Positions 40,700 through 51,202 of a stretch of 64,000 nt of DNA are shown here, piece by piece. The stretch spans positions 762,454-826,453 of the forward strand of contig RPFO01000670.1 in the NCBI GenBank assembly GCA_009746045.1, written 5' to 3'. The translations under genes were made by a program, and so were the position numbers. Position 1 is the first letter of the stretch, and each line of letters begins with the position of its first letter. The DNA comes from Mesostigma viride. Its lineage: Eukaryota; Streptophyta; Mesostigmatophyceae; Mesostigmatales; Mesostigmataceae. The notes beneath the pieces are model-generated. The model had not been told where the DNA came from. It did not search any database and was given only the letters and a program-made list of their open reading frames with translations.

Positions 40700-42109
40700 T
40701 CGGTAGTCCCTACCGTACAAGAGATGGAAAAGAAACAACTATGCTGCGCTACTATAAGAGTACTACATGTCCCAACCCCGGTCCGCCCGCGGGTTAGTAA
40801 AACCAATTCCTCTAGAAGTTGATACACAGGACCAACTCTGACGTACGGAGTAGCATGAAACAGGGTGACAGGATCATTCCGCTATCCGTCACATCGATCA
40901 CAACCACCTTAACGACCGGTGGTTCGCCGTTGTTGCTGGGCCGCAGGAAGGGCCTGACGACCCATGGGCGTCATAGTCCGAATCAGACTACCGGGATGCG
41001 AGTGCAGGTCCCTCTCGAACGCCACCTGGTACGGCGACACCTTCTGCCGGCCGAACCGAGAAAGCTCCACCCACGTGCCCGGGGGCCACATGGCCAGGAA
41101 TCCGGCGAGGTACTGGGGATGAGTGAACATCAAGGTCGAAGCCGATTTATCCACCACCCCGCAGCGATGAGCAGCGACGAAGTCCTGGCACCCCCATCTT
41201 GAACACAGCGGCCGGTGCGCACGTGATCCTCATCACAGGTAGACTTCAGGGTCCACGTGAAGTCTGGCGCCGTCTTGTCGAGGAAAGTGCGCCCGTCCAC
41301 CGGAGCCACCTTAGGGGGCACCACCGTGTGCCCTAGCCCGTCCACATGGTACTTCCAGTCCCACCAATCTTCCGTGCCATACCGCACTATATGCCCCACG
41401 GTGAGAGGAAGGTGCGGGCTGGACGGCTGCGGCAACGGCACCGGTATCTGTGGTGAAAAGGTCATCTACAGCTGCTCCCAGTATGCCCCGCGGTCCACAG
41501 CACACCAGGGTCCAGCTTGAAAAACCAAGGGCTCGGGCACATGCATTCCGGCGGGAGCTTGGAGCGACGGTCCCACGAAATGCAAACACAATTTCTCTGT
41601 ACGCGGGCCCGGTCCAACATATACTTTACCACCCTGCCCGCCTGATTCCTCTTGAAATCCCCCAGCGTCCATTCCTCATAAGAAAGCCCAGCATGCAGGG
41701 GCACCGGATGCAGCATCATAACCCACTGACGTGTCCACCGAATGGTCCGCTTGGCGACCCTGCTGAGCTATCGATTTGCGGAGGAGTTCCTGCTGATTCT
41801 GCACCGAACGCAACAAGCACGTCGTAGGGTACTGTGGGCCCCGATGGCACTATGGCGCCCGCCCCACTGGGCCCCTCCACGGCGCGTAGTGGCGCCTCAG
41901 CCCTGGTAGGGCCGCGGAGTTCCTCCGCGGAACGAGATGAATGCAGCTCAGCCCTGGCAGGCCAGCGGGGTCCCTCCGCGGAACGCAGCGATTAGACGGT
42001 TCAGCCCTGTCAGGCCGGGGCCGGGCGTGGGGTTCCAACTCAACGGTGAAGGTTGGTTCCAGTTGGTCCGCATCCAGGGGCCCACCCGAGGCCTCGCCGG
42101 AGGGCTCGC
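40700..42109 (-). pseudogene. Element C ORF3, 3' part
   Basis: A strongly diverged relative of the C-terminal third of ORF3 in A and B. Readable blocks in order on the minus strand: EEWTLGDFKRNQAGRVVKYM and WFFKLDPGVLWT (41719-41462), GHIVRYGTEDWWDWKYHVDG (41465-41130), LMFTHPQYLAGFLAMWPPGTW (41157-40909). The blocks lie in different frames, so it is dead now. Similarity is confined to the same blocks that are most alike in A and B. The 5' part is at 46252-46985; hAT element H1 separates them. Confidence 0.75.
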
Positions 42110-42117
42110 CCCTAGTC
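42110..42117. repeat. 8-bp target duplication of hAT H1, left
   Basis: CCCTAGTC here and at 46244-46251 flank H1 exactly. Eight bases is the hAT signature. Confidence 0.88.
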
Positions 42118-42419
42118 CCGGGTTGGTCTGTACGCCGTACGGATGCGAAAAAATGCGGGATAAAGCATATTTTAGGCCTCCGCGTATTATACGCGTACTT
42201 TACTTCAGACTCCGCGGTTTGGACTTAGAATTTTTCGGGGGTACCAGCGGGCAGCGGGCACTGGCGCGGTGCCCAGGTTCTGGGCGCGGCGCGCTCACTG
42301 CACATTTGAGATTTTTACTACTAGAAGTAGATGCGTACAGTTCTTTTCATAAAGCGCAATTAACCCCTCAACCGTCTTTGACTCGTGACTAAAATGAGTC
42401 ACGAGTTGCACAGTATGCC

Positions 42420-43340
42420 ACAGGTGCCCCCATTCAGCCTAATTATTTTTTCTAGACCATACTAGGAACCAAGCATAACCATATTAGGGCCCACCTGGGG
42501 GTATAGTGGGTGGTCCCAGTGCTAGCCCCCCCTGCTCTATAAATAGCCCCCCCCTCAGGGGGGTACGGTGAGTGTGCGCGGTGACACCCTTATAATGGAT
42601 GATAGACCCCTTTCCTCAATGAGTTGACCCTGGGGTTGGTTTTGTAGATAGATTTTTTAGTTAGGATGGGATACAAACACTAAAAATTGTAACTCCCCCA
42701 GGGACCCATCAGCTGGTGCTAAAAATAACTGGTGACTATTTCGAGTCGCGAGTTTTTGGGGGGCTAAAATAGGCATCCTAGTGCAGTTTTGAACATGGAA
42801 ACGATATGCAAGCATGGAGTATGGGCAAACATGCATGCTAACACTTATTCCAACCTGTGTGCCACCAATACCTGCCATAACCACTACAGGTCCCTGCCGG
42901 ATATGATTGGAGACGACTACGCGCGGGCCGCGAGTACGGGGTTCACAACCTTATCATACATGATGGAGCACGTATACCTTGGATTTCACCCTAGTATTTC
43001 AGGGGGGACTGCAACTGTACCCAAGCACTACATCCAAACACTTACATGTCTTGTTTCACCCAGGGACCCACAAGATAATGCTAAAAATAGCTGGTGACTA
43101 TTCTGAGTGACCAGTTTGGGGGGGGCTAGAATAAACATCCTAGTGCAGTTTTGAACATGGAAATGATAGGTAAGCATGAAACATGCATGATTATGTTTAT
43201 TCCAGCTCCTATGTGGCACAAATATATGCCACAATAAGCGTAAATGCTTGCAGACCCGCTGATACTGTGGTACTTATTTTTACATGCATGATGGACCTTG
43301 CACACAAAGTCAAAACATCCCAGCACTCCTAGATAAATTA
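42420..43340. other. Non-coding 3' half of the piggyBac derivative with a duplicated block
   Basis: No gene. A block of about 160 bp around 42700-42860 recurs around 43060-43215 as an imperfect direct repeat (GGGACCCA, then GTGCAGTTTTGAACATGGAAA). Some short open frames here are chance. Confidence 0.55.
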
Positions 43341-43859
43341 GTGACCAAGGGACCATGCATGCAGTAACACTGAAAATTGCCAACTAGAAATAGGTGGCAC
43401 TGTGACCATCACGGAGCAGATTTTCAAACTGCACAAGTTATGCATAAACATGAAAGCCAATAAGACATGACCATGAAACAATAACCCATGCAGGCTAACA
43501 ACATGAAACCAAATAACACATGCACAGGTGGGTCCATGAAACAATAACACACACTTCAAACCATGCCGGCCCATGGTGATACACGGCGCGCATGAGCGCG
43601 GGCAGGAAAGGCCAAACGCCATGCCACGTAGGCAACAAATGCTAGCATTCTTAGTCAGCCTCCGTAGGACTATATCCCAGGCGGACATGCTCCGCCCTGA
43701 GATGGCGGCGCCGCGCCACCCCCTTGAGCTTCCGGGTGGTGGCTGCTGACCCCTCGTGGTAGTGGCGCCCTTGAAATTCTTGGCGCATTCGCCACGCTGG
43801 GAGAGGCGCTGCCATACCCGCTGCTTCGTCACGTTGAAGTCCAGCCCCTCCACCTGCCC

Positions 43860-44912
43860 GGAGTGGAAGAGGCCGAAGCAGTTCCGCTCGCTGTTGCTGC
43901 AGAACGCCATGTCACAGTGCTCGCACATGACCGAGGTCTTGTGCTTCCTGCCTTGCGCGCAGCACAGTTGGCACAGCACCTGCTCCACCCAGAAATTTGC
44001 CCATCTCATGCATTGTTAAGGGGTGCCACTCACGCTCACCTGGCTTGCCCGCCCCCTTGAGCTCAGCATAGTCGTTGGTCTCCTTGACAATCTTGGCCAC
44101 GACATCACGTTGGGACCAGAAAAGGGAGAACAGCCCGAGGGGCCCAAACTCGAGCTGGGCAGGGGAAAGGTTTTGATAGCAGGCGGTACCCGTCATCGGC
44201 GACAGCACCGGAGTATCGGGAAAAGGAAACACACCTGGCTTGCCGAAACCAGATTTCCAGACAGTCTCGGCTGGCTCCTCAGTGGCAGGAGTGTCGTTAG
44301 GAAAAACGAATCATCGAGCTCAGCCTCACCGCTCGGCACCGGACCCTCCGCACCCTTCTGGTAAACAAAGTCGTCATCGGAAGCGTCCGAGACAACGCTC
44401 TCGCTGGCCGCCGCCTTGGTCTGACGGCGCCTTTTCGGGGCGTGGCTGATGGCTGGGTTCTTCTTCGGGTTGCCGACAGCGCGCTTCCCCGGCTCGCGTC
44501 GCTTGACCGGTGTGGGCAGCTCGATATCCTCGGATTTGTCGTCGTCGTCCTCGCCGGCGTCAGAATCGCTATCCTGGCCCTGCTCGCTATCATCGTCACT
44601 GCTACCTGCCGTTGGGACCTTCCTGGCGGCGCATTCTTTCACTAGAGCTTCGTACTCATCTGAGCTGCACGAATATATGAAAATCTGCTCACGGGTGAAT
44701 GGGTACGTGAGCTTGTCGTCCGGGAAATAGCACCGTGCACCATCTCCGGACCTGTTCACTGTCACTACCTTGCCCGGCAAACGTACCTCGCTTTGTTTTT
44801 CCCCATACTGCTCTATCGCCCAGTCTCGTCCGAATTTTTCCACAGGCACTGCCATGAAAATGCCCTTCTTTACCTTGAAAGTCCGTATATCTGCCTGCAT
44901 TTCGTCCGCCAT
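43860..44912 (-). pseudogene. piggyBac transposase lacking its catalytic core
   Basis: N-terminal part from ATG 44912: about 200 residues ending in an acidic Asp/Ser region and a basic stretch. After a one-base shift near 44308 comes the start of the piggyBac transposase domain (44232-43995): PLGLFSLFWSQRDVVAKIVKETN and WHPLTMHEMGKFLG. It then jumps straight to the C-terminal cysteine-rich finger (about 43980-43860): CQLCCAQGRKHKTSVMCEHC with a second CxxC/CF..FH set. The whole region carrying the three catalytic Asp residues is missing at about 43990. The element could only move with enzyme from elsewhere. Confidence 0.75.
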
Positions 44913-45291
44913 GTCTACGTCCGCGCTCCCCCCTTTTTTCGCATCCTTCGTTTTCGTACGTTTTTGTCAATTTTTTTTACCGCCCAAACCTGCATGCACC
45001 AGGGTGCCCTGTTGACTTTGACCAGGGTTTCCACCCTGATACGGTGGTCAAATACGGTCAGACAAGTGTCCTACGGATAGAGTGAATCTAGATCTTTTCG
45101 GTGGTCTAGTTGGTTCCCGCCAAAACCCTCCCGCCAAATCCCTACAGGGCGCACAAACTCATGCCGAATGTGAGGCATGAGAAAAACTCGCAGTCGAAAA
45201 TCGGCACGAGGACGGTTTAGGGGTTAAGCCTTGCAAAATGTTTGGCCGGTAGGAGATAGCTAGGACTAGGTACATAACGCATAATAACAGT

Positions 45292-45876
45292 GTGCCAGCA
45301 AATGCCAGCTGTGCTACTGACGGTGTTATGCAATATAGCGACGACGAGGCCATGCAGTGCGACTGTGCGACAGTGTGCAGCCATTTTCGATTTGCAGCCA
45401 TGAAGAAGAAAGGGCCTGAATGGGATTTCGTTCTCGAGAAGAAAGAAGCAGTCACAGATGCTGTTAGTAACAAAACGCAGTTTGTGTCGAATAAGTTCTG
45501 CTCATTTTGCAACAAGAAGTTCTCATACGGGGCGGAGGCAATCAGCGTATTCCGAATCCGTGCACACTTTGCCGGAATAGCAGGGGAAGGGATGTTACCC
45601 TGCGACAAAATTCCACCGAATATCCGGAGCAGGTTTCTCAGGATTGCTAACAACAAGTTGCAGAAGTCAGACGCCAAGAAGCAGCACAATTTGAACAGGG
45701 CAATGGCGGAGATGGGAGGGGCTGCGCCGGCTGACTTGTCGTCGGTTCCCAGCAAAGGCCAGCTGAGCATCACCAAATGGCTGGTTCCCGTCGCGACGAG
45801 AAAGGTGTCCAGCTGCTGGCTGCCGAATTTTTTATCGAAAACGGCATTGCCTTCAATGCGGTTGTGGGATCCTTGA
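45292..45876 (+). pseudogene. hAT transposase N-terminal fragment with BED finger (in H1)
   Basis: 194 codons. W-D-F then CSFCNKKFSYGAEAISVFR, IRAHFAGIAGEGMLPC and DKIPPNIR fit the BED-type zinc finger and following segment of hAT transposases. The next block (GQLSITKWLVPV) then breaks off. The RNase-H-like catalytic domain and C-terminal hAT dimerisation domain are absent. H2 carries the same region in mirror orientation. Confidence 0.78.
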
Positions 45877-45879
45877 GAG

Positions 45880-46190
45880 CATGGTCTGTAGTTGTGTCTT
45901 ATGTCCTCTCATGCATTATATAGTGGATGGCTTTCCTTACCATTAATTAATTAATTGATTCCTTACAATCCCCGTTGCAGCATGCTCCCCCCTGCATTTA
46001 ACAAATCATAATCAGATAGGATTGCTGGGCATAAATGGAAGATGTTAATAAATAAGCATATACACCAAATTTCAGTTGCAATGTCTGCATGACCATCATC
46101 AAGGAGCGTGCTAATTGGGTGACTGACAATTGGACCACAAAAACTGTCGCGTATTTTACCGCCGCGTATTTTACACCCCCCACGTATAAT
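45880..46190 (+). other. Non-coding 3' part of hAT H1
   Basis: No gene. AT-rich, includes an ATTAATTAATTAATTG run at 45945-45960, and matches H2 (47050-47380) in inverted orientation. Confidence 0.6.
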
Positions 46191-46251
46191 ACGCGTATTT
46201 TAAGTCCACGTATTATACCCCGCACACGTATTTGCCAACCCGGCCCTAGTC

Positions 46252-46985
46252 TGCCGTGCTACCCGCTCCTGTGTTGTCTCCACCGTCTCCTGCCGCCGCC
46301 GCTGCGCTGCCGGGAGGCAGCGCCGCTCAAGGTCGCGTGCGGCATCCCACGTTCGCTTCCATTGCTGATCGTCCTGACGGTTGGGTCGGGGCGGTGACGA
46401 CCCTCGAGTGGGTCGCCCTTCGATCCTCGGTACTGGTTGCGATCGCGAACGCGGCGAGGGCGAACGGCGGGGAACAGGTCGGTCTGGCTCGCGCCGGGCA
46501 TATAGCTGGCCGACTCCAATCACTCCATCCTGTCGCCGTCTGAGTTGGCCGGTGATCCCGACTGGGCTGCCATCCCCAACCCGTCGCGGGCGGGGGCGCG
46601 TCGTAACGCACCACGGGACGGTGTCCTGGACCGTCCATCCGCGGAGGAGGGTCCCGGGGTCGAGCGTCACGTGGGGGAGAACGTGGGGAAGAGCGTGGGG
46701 GAGAGTCGTCTGAATCATAGCCGTCGCTCCCGCTGTCTTGGTCCTCATTGTCCATCTTCGCGATGCGATCCAATGCCATCCGGAGAGAATACTCAGTGCC
46801 CCTCCCTTTGGTAACTCTCCCCCCGCAATGCCCCCTCCAAAGGAAGGTACCGAGGAAACCGGTTCGACTCAGGATATCTCGCCCCGCCTTTGGGACTAGG
46901 AGAAGCAGCAGTCGCGGTAGGCCAGGCCTGCCTCGATGGTGGTGATACACTGGTTACAAGTGTTTGGAATCATACATTGACCCCA
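46252..46985 (-). pseudogene. Element C ORF3, 5'-central part
   Basis: Minus-strand sequence matching ORF3 of A from the cysteine pair (CNQCITT versus CDRCVTT) through YSLRMALDRIAKMDNE, then an acidic and Pro/Arg-rich region with SPPRSSPRSPPRD. Stops and frameshifts are present. Homology ends near 46985. Together with 40700-42109 it shows that ORF3 was already part of this lineage when C was active. Confidence 0.75.
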
Positions 46986-46990
46986 TGAAT

Positions 46991-47034
46991 AGACGCCGTT
47001 GGCGGTAATGGGAAATTACTATTATTAGGCGTCT
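46991..47034. repeat. Hairpin with shared loop, copy 1
   Basis: Stem AGACGCC/GGCGTCT encloses a loop with GTTGGCGGTAATGGGA and TATTA. The same loop with another stem recurs at 48372-48418. Without H2 the two would lie about 62 bp apart. Confidence 0.75.
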
Positions 47035-47056
47035 AGCACTAGTGTTTTATATTGGG

Positions 47057-48366
47057 CCAGGTTGTAAAATACGTGTGCGGGGTATAATACGTGGACTTAA
47101 AATACGCGTATTATACGTGGGGGGTATAAAATACGCGGTGGTAAAATGCGCGACAGTTTTTGTGGTCCAATTGTCAGTCACCCAATTAGCACGCTCCTTG
47201 ATGATGGTCGTGCAGTTATTACAACTGAAATTTGGTGTATATGCTTATTTATTAACATCTTCCATTTAAGCCCTGCAATCCTATCTGATTATGATTTGTT
47301 AAATGCAGGGGGGAGCATGCTGCAACGGGAATGGTAAGGATTCAATTAATTAATTGATTGTAAGGAAAGCCATCCACTATATAATGCATGAGAGGACATA
47401 AGACACAACTTCCGAGAAGGAGGGGTGACGTGCCCTCCTTTGTACTGGATCATGCCGGCCACCATCTGCTTGAAAGAGGCGCTCTCAGCCGCATTGAAGG
47501 CAATGCCGTTCTCGATAAAAAATTCGGCAGCCAGCAGCTGGACACCTTTCTCGTCGACGGGAACCAGCCATTTGGTGATGCTCAGCTGGCCTTTGCTGGG
47601 AACCGACGACAATTAAGTCAGCCGGCGCAGCCCCTCCCATCTCCGCCATTGCCCTGTTCAAATTGTGCTGCTTCTTGGCGTCTGACTGCTGCGACTTGTT
47701 GTTATACATCCTGAGAAACTTGCTCCGGATATTCGGTGGAATTTTGTCGCAGGGTAACATCCCTTCCCCTGCGATTCCGGCAAAGTGTGCACGGACTCGG
47801 AATACGCTGATTGCCCCCGCCCCGTATGAGAACTTCTTGTTGCAAAATGAGCAGAACTTATTCGACACAAACTGCGTTTTGCTACTAACAGCATCTGTGA
47901 CTGCTTCTTTCTTCTCGAGAACGAAATCCCATTCAGGCCCTTTCTTCCTCATGGCTGCAAATCGAAAATGGCTGCACACTGTCGCACAGTCGCACTGGCC
48001 TCGTCGTCGCTATATTGCATTACACCGTCAGTAGCACAGCTGGCATTTGCTGGCACACTGTTATTATGCGTTATGTACCTAGTCCTAGCTGTCTCCTACC
48101 GGCCAAACATTTTGCAAGGCTTGCGCTTTATGAAAAGAACTGTACGCATCTACTTCTAGTAGTAAAAATCTCAAATGTGCAGTGAGCGCGCCGCGCCCAG
48201 AATCTGGGCACCGCGCCAGTGCCCGCTGCCCGCTGGTACCCCCGAAAAATTCTAAGTCCAAACCGCGTGGTCAGACGTAAAATACGCGTAAAATACGTCG
48301 AGGCCCATAATAGGTATGCTTTATCCCGCATTTTATCGCAAAAGTGCGGCGTACATAACAACCCGG
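47057..48366 (-). mobile_element. hAT-type element H2 (1310-bp deletion derivative)
   Basis: Ends CCAGGTTG and CAACCCGG, 8-bp target duplication ATATTGGG at 47049-47056 and 48367-48374. Same family as H1 in opposite orientation. The BED region and subterminal TATACG-rich palindromes are shared. It lacks the piggyBac. Confidence 0.88.
47385..48010 (-). pseudogene. hAT transposase fragment in H2
   Basis: BED finger (FCSFCNKKFSYGAGAISVFR, AHFAGIAGEGMLPC) at 47979-47620. After a shift near 47610 comes LSITKWLVP, then AAEFFIENGIAFNAAESASF and YKGGHVTPPSRK, the block that follows the BED finger in hAT transposases. The catalytic domain is missing. H2 preserves slightly more of the transposase than H1. 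Confidence 0.75.
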
Positions 48367-48371
48367 ATATT

Positions 48372-48418
48372 GGGTACCGTTGGCGGTAATGGGATATATT
48401 ACTAGTATTAGGTTACCC
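48372..48418. repeat. Hairpin with shared loop, copy 2
   Basis: Stem GGGTACC/GGTTACCC around the same GTTGGCGGTAATGGGA...TATTA loop as at 46991-47034. The stems differ in sequence but both pair. Confidence 0.75.
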
Positions 48419-48591
48419 GAATCGTTGGCAAAACAGATCGTACTACTACGCATATCACATCTGTACTCGTACAATCCGTAAGGATTCCCTAGTTGTTCCT
48501 CGCATATTTGGATTCCGGGACACGTGGTCAAAGTCCACGACTAGCAAAAGAATCTCAAGTGTATATATGCCAAATGGCAACCTGTAAATAC
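48419..48591. other. Unassigned spacer before the copia LTR
   Basis: I see no gene or repeat in this stretch. Confidence 0.4.
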
Positions 48592-48930
48592 TGTTAGTCT
48601 AGATTCTTTAGTTGCGTTATAGATTCTTTAGTTGCGTTATTGTTTCTTTGCCACCTGGAGCTCATTCGTACATAGTACTTTGTGTGTTGACATCCGGAGC
48701 TCGTAGGTTAACTCTGAATTCGGACACGGAATCTCCAGAATCTTCCGTTTAGTATAAAAGTAAACTAACTTTCTAGTTCCAAGTACCGTTCATGCAATCA
48801 ACACCTCCTCCGTCCTCACTTGTCCGTCACTGTTTTGTGTCGTGTACCTTTTGTGTTTACTGTGTAAGTGTAAAGGTCTTCAAGACCGTAACTTTACTCC
48901 GATATTCCAGTTGAATTTTTTATTTTAACA
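48592..48930 (+). repeat. 5' LTR of a copia-like element
   Basis: 339 bp starting TGTTA and ending TAACA, with a 20-bp tandem duplication (AGATTCTTTAGTTGCGTTAT, twice from 48601) and a TATA box TATAAAA at 48753-48759. The PBS follows directly. No second copy exists in the window. Confidence 0.72.
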
Positions 48931-48945
48931 TGGTATCGTGTGCGC
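48931..48945 (+). promoter_or_regulatory. Primer-binding site of the copia-like element
   Basis: TGGTATCGTGTGCGC directly after the LTR. TGGTATC is the start of the initiator-Met tRNA PBS common in Ty1/copia; the remainder differs from the plant consensus. Confidence 0.65.
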
Positions 48946-48975
48946 TATAGGTTGTCGATTTTTCTTCCCAACGCA

Positions 48976-49368
48976 ATGAACAAATACCAACGCTATATTT
49001 ACGTAAGTGACCTGATTTATTCCGAAGCGTCATGCATAGAACTGTCCTTTTACCACTTCGAAAAAGGGGATTATCACAGGTCTTTTTTCTCTGGCTCAGA
49101 AGCTTTGTATACTAGAGTCGTTTCAGTTTTACTGGGTTCTTCTGAGCGGATTTTTAGCAGAGCTAGAGAAGACAGGGACCTGTGGCGTTTTCGCCCCTTT
49201 GTTACATTTCGGGATTCGTCTTTTGGTGTTAAACTATACAACGACGACATCTGGGTCCGCACCTGTAAGTTGTTGCACGATTCAGACTGCAGTAAGTGGT
49301 TTCGTGCATTGACCGGTTGCTGGGTGGATTACCTGGATACAGCCGACCCAACTGACGAGGACAACTAG
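48976..49368 (+). CDS. Hypothetical ORF between copia LTR and gag, about 130 aa
   Basis: From ATG 48976, rich in aromatic and charged residues (MNKYQRYIYVSDLIYSE..., ...WFRALTGCWVDYLDTADPTDED). No domain recognised and no second copy for comparison. It could be chance or part of an extended gag region. Confidence 0.3.
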   Translation: MNKYQRYIYVSDLIYSEASCIELSFYHFEKGDYHRSFFSGSEALYTRVVSVLLGSSERIFSRAREDRDLWRFRPFVTFRDSSFGVKLYNDDIWVRTCKLLHDSDCSKWFRALTGCWVDYLDTADPTDEDN

Positions 49369-49710
49369 TTCTTTTGGTGTTGATTGTCACGTGTTTTATA
49401 ATCCGTTTTCCTGTTTACTTTTGCAGTAGTACAGGTTGCACTGTTTGCATCTTTTGCTGCAATCTTTTGTGTGTATATATTCCGTGGACTGTTGTGTGTC
49501 AATTGTGTGTTTTGCTAGCAGAGTGTGTGTTCAGGGGTCTCTCCCATAGTGTGTCACGTTTGTTTAAGTGTTTATATTGTGTTTTCTTTGTTGTTTTGTG
49601 GTCCGTTTGAGTCCCACAAGGCACATTCCGAAATTTCTTTCCAATTCCGCAATTTCTTCCCAATTCCGCAATTTCTGTCCAAGCTTTCAATCTCTTAAAC
49701 CATTCATATC

Positions 49711-50657
49711 ATGGCGGCCACTGTGGCAGCTGTGAACAAAGGCAAGCATTCCCAAATCATCAATGTCTGCAAACTGCTGGGACAACCTAACCCCTATGAT
49801 GGGACCAATCCCAGTCTGTGGAAGCCTCTTCAAGTGAGAGTGTGTGCCATGTTTGCAGGCTTGGGCATGCTGGATGACCTCCTGGGGAATGGCACCCTGG
49901 ATCCAGAACGCCAAGCTGAGCACTGGCTATGCTGGGCTAACCCTGATTTTTGATGGGGAGCTCCTCCTGGGCATCGCCCAACTACAGTAGTGTAGAGGAG
50001 CGCACCTGCAGCGCCGCGTGGAAGTGGATCTGCGACCACTGTGAGCAGCCAGAGCACACTGTCTCTTTCCTAAATGATCTCCGCCGGCAACTGCAAGCCC
50101 AGAAACAGCAACAGGGCCAATCAGTAGGAGACTACTAGACTGGCAACCACACCAAGTGGTTGCAGTACTTGTCCCTGGACGGCGAGATGACTGCTGGCGT
50201 GTTCAGAGACAACAACCAGGATGGCCTTCTTCCTGCTGAACTGCATCCTATACTGGCGGCCATCGGTCTCCCCAAGACCTGCTCTCTGGCAGAATACCGT
50301 GCCGCCATCTTCCTTGCTGAAGATCGCCTCAAGATGCAGAAGGCTGCCCTTGGCACGCCCTCCACTGGCTCACGCAGCACGCCACCTGCCAGCACCTCTG
50401 ACACGGTCGACCACTCTGGCGTGGCATATGCAACCAGGCCCAAGTCGAACCTCCTCTGCAAGCACTGCAAGCGTCCTGGTCATGTTGAGTCCCATTGCTG
50501 GGAACTCTACCCCGCATTACGACGCGCTAGGGCACCCATGGGCTCCACGCCTCGGGCTCATCTCACGGAGGGCCCCCTCCCCACGGACACTCCTGGTACT
50601 CCACAGGCTTCTTCTGACGTGAACACCAGTGATGCACCTCTGTTTTATGTTTTCTGA
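49711..50657 (+). pseudogene. gag: Copia-type gag, broken
   Basis: Starts MAATVAAVNKG and has the copia gag pattern: an LxGxxNPYDGTNPSLWKPLQVRV opening, Gln-rich middle, and CCHC knuckle C-x2-C-x4-H-x4-C (CKHCKRPGHVESHC). A frameshift in the T run near 49947 and an in-frame TAG at 50136-50138 break it into three pieces. Nothing like protease, integrase or RT follows. The element is a gag-only derivative or was cut off before pol. Confidence 0.75.
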
Positions 50658-51202
50658 CCTGGCCTGGGAGGCTGTGGTCCCCTGAACTTGTTTGCTACGT
50701 TACTCAATGGGTACTGGCCTGATCAACCATCTTCCTTTTACAGTAACTATGCTCTTATAGTTCCCTCAGGTGCGCTTTTCCAGTCCTAGTGGCTGGCCAC
50801 CTTAGCCATTCTGAGAATGCCCACCTGTGTCGGGCAAGGGGGGTGTCTGTTTTGCCCCCCACATGTAAAGGGTGCATTGGTCCCATGCAGAGTGAGATCG
50901 TACGTTATACGTGTTATACGGTCACGGTGGAGTATAATGTATAATACGGTATGATACGGTATAATACGATATTATACGTTATCGTACGGACACACTCAGA
51001 ATACTCTGATTTTACACATTTTAAGACACCCACAATCAATCCACATGTTTTTAACACTGTTTTGGACATAATCCAAGGTTGCCCTACCCTCGGCTATACT
51101 CTATACGGTGGACATTGTGGACACGATCGATGTATTGCATGTAATACTGAGAATGTAAACGTGCGCATGCATAATTGTGTGTATGTGTGTATATATGTGG
51201 CT
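50658..51202. other. Non-coding spacer with PPT-like tract and TATACG palindromes
   Basis: AAGGGGGG at 50836-50843 followed by TGTCTG looks like a polypurine tract, but no matching 3' LTR follows. Around 50895-50995 is a run of TATACG/CGTATA words forming palindromes, similar in style to the subterminal parts of the hAT elements. No gene seen. Confidence 0.5.

Larger units (their letters stand above)
42364..45223 (-). mobile_element. piggyBac derivative nested in H1
   Basis: Termini CCCCTCAACCGTC and GACGGTTTAGGGG form a 13-bp inverted repeat with one mismatch, flanked by TTAA at 42360-42363 and 45224-45227. Each subterminal region has a hairpin (ACTCGTGACT/AGTCACGAGT near 42380-42405; CTCATGCC/GGCATGAG near 45160-45182). 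It encodes an internally deleted piggyBac transposase on the minus strand. The equivalent place in H2 (48126-48130) has no insertion. Confidence 0.88.
42118..46243 (+). mobile_element. hAT-type DNA transposon H1 (defective, 4.1 kb)
   Basis: Ends CCGGGTTGG and CCAACCCGG are a perfect 9-bp terminal inverted repeat, with an 8-bp target duplication CCCTAGTC. Subterminal regions are rich in TATACGCG-type palindromes. It contains a BED-finger fragment of a hAT transposase on the plus strand and, nested inside, a piggyBac derivative (42364-45223). Without the piggyBac it would be about 1.26 kb, close to H2 (1310 bp), and both share the same truncated coding region. Both are internal-deletion derivatives of one family. 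Confidence 0.88.

Noticed and set aside
43338-43700. Extended C-terminal domain after the piggyBac cysteine finger
   Set aside because: The open frame runs on about 160 codons of His/Cys/Met-rich low-quality sequence. piggyBac proteins normally end near the finger, so this is more likely 3' UTR.
45945-45960. TTAA-rich run as a piggyBac target scar
   Set aside because: It is a short ATTAATTAATT run inside the hAT 3' region, present in part in H2 too, with no flanking evidence of insertion or excision.
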